A stretch of DNA of 64,000 nt, taken from Adiantum capillus-veneris. Lineage: Eukaryota > Streptophyta > Polypodiopsida > Polypodiales > Pteridaceae. A program made the translations under genes and the position numbers. A model generated the notes under the pieces. It made no database searches, had not been told where the DNA came from, and worked only from the letters and a program-made list of their open reading frames with translations. The DNA lies in NCBI GenBank assembly GCA_014529385.2, contig CM043950.1, forward strand, positions 64,746,935 through 64,810,934. The letters are read 5' to 3'. Shown piece after piece: positions 35,631-46,247 of this stretch (positions are counted from its first letter, which is position 1; the number at the start of each line of letters is the position of its first letter).

Positions 35631-36079
35631 TATGATCCTTAGATGGTGAGTGACCTAGTGCGTTTTTAGAGCGTTCTTTTTCTAAGTTTGTCTCTCCATT
35701 CCATTTACACCTTAGCAGTGAAGCAGTTAGACACGGGGTTTAGTGCTTGATAGAGTCTAGAAGTCGAGGAATTGCTAGATCTATTCTTGAAAAGTAAAGA
35801 GGGTTGTGAGTGCGATAGCCAAAAGCATTTCATTCTTCGATTTTCTCTATGCTTTCAGAGTGTTATACCGTTTTCCGTTTCGACTTTATTTTGTACCATT
35901 CTGTTTGTTTTTGTTTCAAATTTCATTTTAGTACTTAGGAGTAGAATAAGTAGAAACTACGACCATCAAATTTGGGCTAAAAGATTGAGGGAAAAAAGGG
36001 CGAAAACCATATTTTGGCAAAAATGACCATAAGTCTGAAATTCTGAAAATTTGATGGTAGAGACCTCAAAAGTGATCCA

Positions 36080-38090
36080 AATTCAAAAATTTATGGATCA
36101 AGGGCATCAACATACTCTCTAGAATCAATCTGGAAAGTTTGGCAAGAGTCTGTGGAGGAACATGGATCGCGATCCATGTACCACAAAAAACCATTTTTGG
36201 TGAAAACTGACCGGTTACAATGAGCATCATTGGGAAACTGCTCTAATCAAGTTTGCTTGAAAGAAAAACTCAAAAATCATATCAAAATTGGTTGTTAGGG
36301 GAAAAACAACAAATATAAGCATTTCAGACACAAATTGGGTAAATCTTGAGATTTTGGGATCCAAATTCAAAAAGGGATGAGATTTGGCTTTTGTAGGGCA
36401 TAGAGAACTTGGAGAACAAAATTCATGAAAAAATGCTGCCAAACATGGATTGCGATCCATGTACGTTTTTGACATTTGGGGTTGATATTTAACAAGTACA
36501 TCCCTGATATCATTTGAAACAACTTTGTCAAAAGGGACTATAGCAAAAATTGAAAAAACTTGATCAAAATAGCTAGATACAAAAACTAGTCAAAAACTGT
36601 AGGGCAGATAGAAAAACTCACTTTTGACTAGGAAAAAGTTGTCCAAATTCAAAAAGATTTGGGAAAGAGTATCACCATAACATGGACTACAAGCTAACCA
36701 AGTTTCATGTCAAAATGTGGTCAAACATGGATCGCGATCCATGTACCTCATGAAATTTTTTTGAAATTTGTTTGGCTGAGATTTGAGCAGTGGATAGCCG
36801 TGACACATAGACAAACAACTTTCCCAAAAGAACCATATGCAAAAAAGTTGCAGAAAGTGGTCAAAAGAGCCAAAAATAGAACATTGTCAAAACTGTCGCA
36901 GCAGATTGTATAAGTCAGTTTTGGTTAGGCAAAATTGATCCAAATTCAAAAAGATTTGGTGAGCAAGCTACAAACATCATAAGCTATCAGCACACCAAAA
37001 ATTCAAATCCAAAAGTGGTGAAACATGGATCGCGATCCATGTACCCCTGAGAATTTTTTGGACAGAAACTTTTCAAGCCTGTAGCAGAGACCATTGTGAA
37101 CAAAAGTCCCCCAAGAAATTTTGTCAAAAAAGTTCAAAAAGTGGGTGAAAACAGCCAAAAACTGTTCAAGGTGAAAACCCTAAAACAGACCTGTGAATTG
37201 ACTTTTGCCTGACCTAAACAAGTCCAAATCACACAAAAACCATATAGAAAGGATTAGGAGACCAGAGGGAAGCTGTGTGCCAAGTTTCATTATCATCTGA
37301 CACATAGGTATATGGATTGCGATCCATGTTCCTTTGTCCCAGAGTGATACCAAACTTGCACCATAGCTAGAGGACATCACCAGGAGTCTAGTGGTCTTTT
37401 CAAAAGTGAATTTGGATACCAAAAACCAAACCAAAAGCCCAGAACTGCAAAGTACTCTGACAAAGTGACAGAATTGACTTAACTTCCAATCTAGAGGTCC
37501 ATTTTCAAAAAAATTGATACCATAGGACCTCCTAATCATGCTGATTCTAATGGTACCAAAAAAAGTCAACTTGGGCTCCAAACCTTGATCACAATCCATG
37601 TACCCATAGTGACAGCTTGACTTGAAACTTTCCAGATTAGTAGTGCATACACAAGGAAACATATCCCCAAGTCCAATTTTGAAAAATATTGAGCAAATTT
37701 GGGTCAAAAGGGAACAAAACAGGTGACAGACTGAAAACCGTTGTGCAGACCTAGTATTGGCCATTTGACCTATCAAACCAAGTCCAAATCCAAAAATATT
37801 GAGATTTAACTTGTGGACATAGTCAGGAACAGACCCCTAAGAGGACAAGTCTAGATGTGGTTGAACATGGATCGCGATCCATGTACCTCAACCTCAAAAT
37901 TTGCTAAAAATTGGTATATCGCCTGCATATGACCTTGTCTACACACAGGGAAAATTTGAAAAAATTTGGAGAAAAAAAAATTGACAGGGAACATGGATCG
38001 TGATCCATGTACCTCTCAACATAGTGGGGGTATCTGAGTTGGTTATCATGTAGACATACTTGAGGACATCCCAAATCTCAAGTTTGAGCT
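36080..38090 (+). repeat. Element B leader: ~283-bp tandem units each with a 20-bp palindrome
   Basis: ACATGGATCGCGATCCATGT or a close variant occurs with its CATGG core starting at 36,161, 36,444, 36,726, 37,024, 37,311, 37,583, 37,866 and 37,992. Intervals are 283, 282, 298, 287, 272, 283 and 126 bp. Four copies are exact; the variants differ mainly at the central CG pairs (TTGCGA, TCGTGA, TCACAA), as CpG decay would produce. Each unit also contains a TCCAAATTCAAAAA-type block about 80 bp upstream of the palindrome, so the units are diverged tandem copies. A minus-strand open frame at 37,180-37,776 runs through the array but has no domain. Confidence 0.85.
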
Positions 38091-38490
38091 AAAAATACCT
38101 TCTGGAGACCAAGATACAAGCGAAAGTTCCTGTTTTTTGGTCCAGAGACTGTTTTGAGTGCCGTTTCAAGTGCAGTTCTCTAAAACTGCTCTGACTTTTG
38201 ATAGACAACTCCAAATTGAGTAAGGTATAGCTAGGAAGAAAGCTTGCGGGCAATAGCACACACCTAATTTTTACTAGGTTTCCTACATCCAAACTTTTAG
38301 GGTACCCCAAAACCAGTCCAGAGACCAAAAAGTCAAAAAATCCTAACTTCTGAGAGACCTTATCAGGGGAAAAAAGGGATAAGTTGCACTAAACCAAAGT
38401 GGGCTTGTCAAGTACTATCTTGAGAAATTTGAGTGAGTCTTGACCATGACAAATCATTTACCACCAGGGTTTTCTACTCCACTCAGAGAC

Positions 38491-41400
38491 ATGGAAAACG
38501 CTACAATGCCAACAACAGGGGGGTTGGGAGAATACCTATAGGAGAGGCATCCTCTAATCAACAAACCAAACGTGAGATTCATCAAAGCCAATGAATCCAG
38601 GAGAGTGCTTATGGATTACACTCATAAGGGCTTGTATAGATTCACATATGGGGATCCATATATCTTCTACAAGTGTGTAGAACCCAATGCTAGGGAGTTG
38701 ACCACCCATAAGAACCTCTATGCATTCACGTATACAAATACCAATGGAGTGCAAGTTTTAATGGTAGATAAGTATGGAAGAGAGTACAAACTTGTAGATC
38801 CAATTGACTTAGAGCAATACACGTACAAGGGTACTCTGATCTCTACTTACTACTTTTAGTCAAAAAAGATGCCAGAGTACACGTCAGAGAGGATTCCACC
38901 GGGATTTTCTCCAAGACAAGAGGTGAGAGCTAGAGACATCTTTCCAAGAGACCATGAATTTTTTAGATTGGTGACTGAACCACATCGATTAAGACTATAT
39001 CAAGTGGCTCAATGTGTCAAGACAAAATACGATAGGTCGAGGGATCCATATGCTCATGTCTCACTCTTCAAACAAGTGTTGAGAGCTGAACGAATTGTAA
39101 ATTTCCATACTCAGTATGAGGGATTTGGGTTGACTTTGGAAGGAACAGCTTTGTCTTGGTTCCAGCCACTAAACAGAGATGATTTCCCAAACATAGCACA
39201 ACTCTTACAAGAGTTTGTAGAGGAGTTTTCAAAAAGGGGAATCAAACATAACACAGTGTCCCAAATGTATTCTTTCAAACAAAAAGCAAATGAAAGAGTG
39301 AAGGAAGCTTTGCTTCGCCTCAAACAATACATTGATAGATGTCCTGTGAGAGAGTTACCGTAAGATGAGAGATTGTCAATTCTCTTCATAGAGGGCTTAA
39401 GGAATGAAACTCTCAAAAAGGACCTACATTTGAAAGGATGCACGACGTTTGGGCAAGTCACTAGAGAAGCTCTATATCTGATTGACAATTGCAAGGCCTA
39501 CAGAGAGGTGACTGAAGATACAGAAAACACGACTAGTAGTGCATCATCTCCAAAGAGTGAATCAACAACAAAGAGAGATATTCAAACTCCTTGGGAACCA
39601 ATCGTTGATCAAGTGGTTGAGGGGGTGATTAGAAGAATAAACCAAGGCTACCAACAAAACCTAGATGTACGACAGCCTCAATTGAGGATATGTAATACTT
39701 GCGGAGGGGATCATCTCACTCCATGGTGTAACACTCAACCAAAGCCACAACGTGTGCTAGGGAAACAACCACCTGTTTTGAACGATGGTAAAGTAGTAGT
39801 CAACTACACTCAGCCAACCTATGTGCCACAACCCATGAGAAATCAGTACTCCATGGATGCGAATACGCTCATGTTCATAGCCAATCATCATGAGTATGGT
39901 TCAAAGAACATCCTCACAAGGCAAAAACAACCATTGGTTGGATCACCAGCTATGAAACAAGAAGGTCCATGCTACGAGTGTGGAGGTGATCATTGGACAC
40001 GAAGTTGTCCAAAAAAGGGTCCACAAATTGAATTATTTGTATTCTGTGAACGTTGTGGTATAGACCATCTACGCCAACACTGTGCTACAAATCCAGACTA
40101 CAAGGGGAAAGAAACAATGAATGTTGTAGGCGTGATGCCTTCTTCAAGCGGATCCGAGGTAGAACCCGCCATTCCTTTAAAGGTGATGACTCGAGCTCAA
40201 GCTCAAGAAGCTGCCAAAAACAAACCAGTTGAAAAAGCCACATTGCCTGTTCAAACATAATTTGAGATCAAACCGATGAGAATCTTCGGAAGAAGATCAT
40301 GGAAAGGCAAACGGGATAAAATGAAAGCGAAGAGGCTGCAGGAGAAAGCGGATTTGGAAACTAAACTGAATCAAACAAGAGAGCAGCTTAGACAAGAGCA
40401 AGAAAGGAACAAAAACGCAAAGGGACCTAAAGAGTCAAAGACTAACTCAGGAGATTCAGTCTTGGTTGATAAAGTGGTTGAACCTTTGGATGCGAGCTTC
40501 AAAGCTTATGAAGCTAGGCTAAAACCCAACCAAACCCACGAGGATAGACGGCTAATGTACCCTCATCCAGGGTATGAAAAAGAGAGGTTGCAAATGTGCA
40601 AGGAGCTCATCCAAAAGGCCCAAGCTCTTATGGAACCAGTTCCAGATGCTCCCAAAATGGAGGTGCTAATCCGTGAAAAAATCCAGGAATTAGAAAGTCA
40701 TGGTATTGTAAACAAAGACTAGGAAGAGCCAAAATTTGAGGCACCTTTAGATACAAGGGAAGTAGCCAATACCACAAATGGGGTGGCTTCACAAGCAGTG
40801 ATGCCTATTCTGGAGGTAGAAGAACTGTGGCCACAATCCTTGTGGGAATCAATCAGAAACCAAAAAGATGGTAGTGCTACTTTACAATCAGCACCTATAC
40901 CTCAGATAAACATGGATCATGAATTTTTCCCATGAGATATACGATCTGGGGATGTCGGGTCTGTCGCATCTGAAGAGAGTAAACGCTCTCTAAAGACTTT
41001 GCCTTCTTTCATAGGAGAACACGAGACAAAATCCGAGGTTAAAATTGTACCTTCTCAATGGAAAGCCACACCACAAATGATGGATACCAAGAGCTTGCAT
41101 GAATTGATGTCTTCTCCTGTACAATGCACACTTTATCTCTCAGAGCTACTAAAAATTAGACCGTATCTATGGGGCCAAATGGGAAAACACTTGGAAAACA
41201 TGGGGTTGAAAATTTCTTCTCATGACCAACTTGCATATGAAAACATGGATGACACCTCCCCGAAGAAGCGACAGACAAAGCCAGTACCGGTAAATAAGGT
41301 GGGTGACTACTGTGAAGGAGACGAAGGAAGAACCACCTTACCACTTGAGTACAAAGGCATAAAGATGGTTGCTATATTAGATAGTGGGGTAGGAATTTCC

Positions 41401-43011
41401 ATTGCAACCGAAGAAATATGGAAAAAATGGGGAAAGCCTGCTCTTAGAAAAACTCGAATGAAACTTCATTTAACGAATGGATACACGGAGAAACCAATTA
41501 GAATATTAGAACAAATCATTGTATCGTTGTGTGGCATTGAGTATGAGCATACCTTTTCCATAATGGATTTTGACAAGAGCAGCAAATTTGATATCATATT
41601 GTGCAGACCATTCATGCATCAACTCAAAATGGTACAAGACTGGGGCTATGACTATATCTACTTGAGACACAAGGATGTCAATACGAAGATCAGTGTCACA
41701 AATCATACTTATAAAGATGTAGTACGAGCCCCGGGGGAGGACTTAAACTCCACAACTGATTTGGAAAGAAAAGCGCATATTTGGATGTACGGAGCTCCTG
41801 GGAGTGGAAGTCTTAGAAAGCAGGATTGCATCCTAGAGCGTTCAGTAGAAGATGAGGCATATTTACCAGAGCCATTTCCAGAGGAGTTATTTGAACCCTT
41901 TGGATGGGATCAAATGCTCGCGACTCTTGATGTGTGTGTGAATGAGGTGACCCCGACTAAATTCTGTGATGAGGAAGACTATGATATAACTCCCTTATTT
42001 ACAATAAAGGTGTTGAAAGTTTGTGAGTGTGAAAGCAGAAAAGTTGAAACAGATAGCTACATCATGGAGCATGATGCCAAAGTGCACATGAAGGAAGCAG
42101 AGCAACCACAAGAATATGTCATCATTGATATACCTGAAGAATTGACAAAAGCTCTTTCAAAGAATCCGACTCCAGAAAAAGTTCAAATGAAAGTAGATGA
42201 AGGAGAAAAGCTTCCAAGTTCAACAGCAAACCTTCAACAAACACAAGATCAAAAGAAGAACAGGGACAAGGAAGAAGATCGAGTGTCTCCTACGATGATC
42301 AAATTTAGCATATGCGGAGAAACACGACTCAAAATCACATGTTCAGCTGTGATAGATCCAAAAGCAATAAAGAATCTAATGACATATGAAACTTGGATCA
42401 TGATGGGAATCCACCAATCACAGGATCTAGAGGAGATCGTGCACACAAGTTCAAAAATACCGACTCCTAGCTTTGGCATTGCAGAAGCTGTACTCAAGTT
42501 GACACAAAATCGACTCCCATCACATCGAGGAGAGTCTAGTCTTGACACAAAGCTAGAGGAACGTCTTCTTTCGACAACAATCAAAAGCCGCAACAACAAC
42601 ACCATCAAAGCCCCAAAAGCACCTCAATTCAATGCAAAAAAGAAGCAACCAACCATCGCGGAAAAAGGTAAAGCAAAGGTAAACACTGAAGTATATCAAC
42701 CTCGCCAGACAACTTTACCTTCAACGAGCTTCCATCAGACTTCCCGCGAAGCCTCTACATCAAGAGCCAAACCATCGACAATGCAATGGAAACCAAAACA
42801 AAAATTCTATCAACCAAAGTTTCCATCACAAAAAAGCATCCAGAAGAAGCCAAAGAAGGTCAACCAAGTGTTGGTATCCAAAGAGCACATCAAAATCAAA
42901 GACCCAGTTTGGATACATGAAGCACAAGCTCAACGACAACAACAAAAGGTGATAGGGTGGGTAGCATCAAATGAGTCACATTGCTCATGGCTACTTACAA
43001 GGAAACGTTAA
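38491..43011 (+). pseudogene. Element B gag/protease-like polyprotein, one frame with six premature stops
   Basis: From ATG 38,491 one frame runs 4.5 kb without an indel. Premature stops are at 38,539, 38,857, 39,361, 40,258, 40,720 and 40,933. Order: an unrecognised Tyr-rich N-terminal region (GLYRFTYGDPYIFYKC); a gag core, 38,869-39,480 (YEGFGLTLEGTALSWFQPL, YSFKQKANERVKEALLRL); three zinc knuckles CNTCGGDHLTPWC, CYECGGDHWTRSC and CERCGIDHLRQHC, all C-x2-C-x3-H-x4-C; a charged coiled-coil-like stretch near 40,300-40,430; a retropepsin-like domain (VAILDSGVGISIATEEIW near 41,370; FDIILCRPFMHQLKM near 41,590). Then comes a second, weaker retropepsin-like segment near 42,300-42,420 (IKFSICGETRLKITCSAVID) with DPK in place of DSG, and a basic tail rich in Q, K and P. 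No RT follows. It would supply particle proteins only. Confidence 0.7.
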
Positions 43012-43830
43012 TGTTTGGGCCAAAAAGCCTAAAGTAACAGCATGGATCTACTCGCCTCAACCAAAGAGTTCTACAAGGAGCAAGCCAAGCTATCAATGGA
43101 ATACAAAAAACTCAGGTAAGCAAAAGAACAACAACAAAAGGCAGATGAAAAGACCTTCCAAGCGGGCAACACGAGAAATATGGGTGCCGAAGTCAGACCT
43201 TAGTCCACTTACCCAAGAAAAATAGGTAAAGCAGCGGATGATTCCAGTGAAGCTACTCAAAGCACGAGGATTTTATGAAGGTAACACTCAAATATGGTTA
43301 CCAAAAAGTGTAGCTCAATCTGGAACAACCAAGAAAAATCCTGCAGCACAAGCTTCTACCCTAAGGCAAGCAATGATCACCAATAGCCAACAAAATCCAA
43401 CTGCAACGAAGGCTTCTACAACCTCCAGATGGATACCTTGTCATCAATTACAAAAGCAAGGCTTCTACAAAGGAATTCATCAGATCTGGCTACCAAAGTC
43501 TAGTGTCTATCAAGTCATCGAGCAAAAGGAGCAAATGCAAAAGACGGTCACACAAGGACCAAAAACAAGATGGGTTCCAAAATTGCGAGTGGAAACTCAA
43601 TCACAGAGAACCCACACATCTTGACAATCACTTCTCAAGGAAATTAACGCAAAGGCTACATCAAGCCCTACTAGAGCTGAAGGACTTGTTTTACAAAGAA
43701 GTATCAACATACAACAAGAAAGTCAAGAGGAGCCAAAATATGCCAACCTACTCGACAAAATGGTGGCATCCAAAGACCAACACAATGGAAGAGGCCTACA
43801 TTTCAAGAACTTATGGAATTGAGTTTCTGG
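42971..43830 (+). pseudogene. Element B WxPK-motif tail
   Basis: Two overlapping frames (42,971-43,624 with TAG at 43,223, then the frame of 43,503 onwards) carry a recurring short motif centred on Trp with Pro-Lys two residues later: EIWVPKSD, TQIWLPKSV, SRWIPCHQ, HQIWLPKSS, TRWVPKLR, TKWWHPKTN. Spacing is about 25-40 residues. The last frame is cut by element C at 43,830 and, after the CTGG target duplication, ends within five codons at about 53,116. Element A has the same kind of tail at 57.3-57.8 kb. I do not recognise the family. Confidence 0.5.
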
Positions 43831-45389
43831 TGATGGGGACTTTTCACAAGCCAAGCTCCCATACCCCTCTTCTCTTGTCCCCACCCCATGAAAACCCCCT
43901 CTTATGGAGGAAATGATAAAAGGCATTGGAAAAAAGTAAGAAAAAATAAAGTATGATTATGTAAATATATAAGAAAGGTAAAATAGGCCATCTCATGCCT
44001 ACGGGGTAACCCATCCCCACCTTGCCTCCTTTTTCTTCACTGTTGCCCCGCCGGGTGTCCCTTTTCCTCTCCTCCACTTAAAAGGTCAACCCCCTCTCTC
44101 TTCCCCTTGTCCTTTCTCCTTTCTCTCTACCCTCAAGCTACCCCACCTCTCACCAATAATGCATTATAAATCACCAATAATGCACCAACTCACATGCAAC
44201 TTACCCTATCTTCCAAAATAGTATACCCCACACCCTCTTTCTCTCTCCTATCATATCCCATGACCCAAAAACCCCCCTCTCTCTCTCTCTAAAGGGCGCC
44301 ATGTATCTTGTCTTGTAGCTAAATAACCTCCCCCACACTCACACGCACTCAGTTTCACTAAAAAAGGTGTCCACAGACCCATCCCCACCCGGTGGTTACC
44401 TGATTTTTCTTGTGTTCACACACATCTGCACACAGATTCACCTCTGAACACACTCCTCTCTCTCCCCTCTTGTAATTACTTTATTCTCCATGTCACCTCT
44501 CACTTTTTTTCATCAACCCATCTGTCTCTCTTAGTCTCTCTCTCATGAGACTGCTGTTCTGGCACATATACACACAGCCAGACAAGTGGGGCCCACAGTC
44601 ACATGGCCTATGTAGATAATGATTTCTTCATTTCTAAATTCTAGAATTTCTTCCCCCCCTCCTCCCCTATATAAAGAGGGGTCACCATCACACAAAACAC
44701 ACACAACATCACCAAAGAACACACTATGCACTGTCTGTGCCTAGTGCACACACACACACCCACACCATCAGCATCACCGCAATCACCATGCTTGTCTTGA
44801 GTATGACCTCTACACTGTTGGCTATGGAAGATGAAGGTCAACTAAATGAAGGATGATGGCCATAATCCTTGTGCGAGTCTTCGACATCAACTCCCACCTA
44901 TCCGCCATGTGCTCTACCACTCTCTCCCTTCTCATTCCCCTACCCTATGCTCCCCATTTCATCGCCTAATTCTCTAAATAAAGATTGAGGTTTTGTGAGT
45001 ATGTTTTCTTGCAATGTTTTGCCCATGTGAGGTGTGCGGAATCGCCACCTAGTCTTGTGTTTTGGAGTGAGCTTGTGTATGTGTGAAGGGTGTGCAGATT
45101 CGCCATCCTTTTGTGATGCCTAAGTACTAAGCCGCTATACCCCCTCCCTCACTCTCTCTCTCTCTCTCTCTCTCTCACTTGATCTCATTCCCTTTCCTTT
45201 TCATCATTACTCCCAAGCATCCATCTCTCTTGGATGAAAACTTTGTTATGGTGGTGTGTTGTTTGCGTCCTAGCCGCTGAAGCTAGGTGGTGCCCCTTGT
45301 TTGCTTTACCATGACAGGCTTGAGGCGCGCCATTCGGTCCCCGGTGTTTTAGAGGCCGTCGGGGTTCGGGGTTCGCTTTGCTCCCGTCA
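43831..45389 (+). repeat. Element C 5' LTR
   Basis: 1,559 bp. TATATAAAG at 44,668-44,676 is a strong TATA box after a C-rich run; AATAAA at 44,977-44,982 is a likely polyadenylation signal. A (CT)n tract lies near 45,150-45,176. Confidence 0.92.
44668..44676 (+). promoter_or_regulatory. TATA box in element C 5' LTR
   Basis: CCCCTATATAAAGAGGGG, repeated in the 3' LTR at 52,386-52,394, about 310 bp upstream of AATAAA in each LTR, as expected for U3-R. Confidence 0.65.
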
Positions 45390-45390
45390 T

Positions 45391-45408
45391 TTGGTGCCCC
45401 GACTGAGG
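45391..45408 (+). other. Element C primer-binding site
   Basis: TTGGTGCCCCGACTGAGG starts one base after the LTR terminal CA. It can pair with a tRNA 3' end (TGG...). Confidence 0.7.
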
Positions 45409-45462
45409 ATCTTTTCATGAAACCCTTCAGTTTACAAGACTGAAACCCTTAAACTATTGTGA

Positions 45463-46164
45463 ATGGATGAATGGCTAGCAGGATTTGCTAATTGGACGAC
45501 AGAAGAAGAAGAGCTCCAAGCACAACTAGACGAACTCTGCATCTCCATCGAAGCTCGAGTGCCAGGCGTAACGGTAATCGATTTGCAGTGGGAGAGTCAA
45601 CCAACACGCCAAACCGAGTGGATATACATAGGCCAAGTGCCAAGAAGAAGAAGGAGAAGGTCGAAACCATGTCCGCAACCTACAACCAACCCACAACAAC
45701 AAAATGGAAGGAGCTCTACAAAATAGAGAATCAACACTATTCTACATTGAGAATCGGGTAAGTCAAGTCACCGAGGTAATTACCACAGTCAGTTTTCAAG
45801 TCGCACCTGATGCTGCAGCACAGATAACGGAAGCATTGGCTCACACTCTCACTAGAGAAACTAGGGATCTACTGAGTTTGTTTCAGGAAAGAACACCACC
45901 CTCTCCCACAAGCTTGGACAGTGACTAAGCACCTCTAAGCTTCACATGAATCAGTGCAACCTACCTCAAGACAGATCACACATACCAACACGTGTACGCT
46001 CAATCAAGGTAATACTGGACTTGAAGGCTCACTACCAGCACGTCATTGACACCATGCTAGGTGGGGAGCGGTTTTTTGAGGTTCTGGCATCAGATCAGCC
46101 ATTTGTCTTACCTTTGGTACAAGGCAATGTACCGTTTGAAGTTTTAATCTATGTCCTAGTATAA
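45463..46164 (+). pseudogene. Element C gag N-terminal region
   Basis: Three open stretches (45,463-45,726; 45,704-45,928; 45,946-46,164) in changing frames lie between primer site and gag core. The first is acidic then Arg-rich (TTEEEELQAQLDELC ... RRRRRRSK). The second looks helical (AAAQITEALAHTLTRETRDL). They may be the decayed N-terminus of gag or leader reading frames; no domain is recognised. Confidence 0.4.
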
Positions 46165-46247
46165 GAGGGTATACACGCCTCCTTGTAAAGAAGAAAAAAA
46201 CTTTTGCAAGTTAAGCAGTGTGTCTTTCTAGCTCTCTCTCAGTAATC

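Noticed and set aside
37180-37776. 198-codon minus-strand open frame
   Set aside because: Runs through the non-coding leader repeat array, no domain, not repeated as an ORF in the other units.
36161-38011. CRISPR-like array (regular short palindromic repeats)
   Set aside because: The spacing is ~283 bp, the intervening DNA is itself repeated, and the setting is a plant retrotransposon leader.
38491-43011. Stop codons as sites of U-to-C RNA editing, known from fern organelles
   Set aside because: Every stop codon is one T-to-C change from CAA, CAG or CGA, so the pattern carries no information; the DNA is nuclear and point-mutation decay is simpler.
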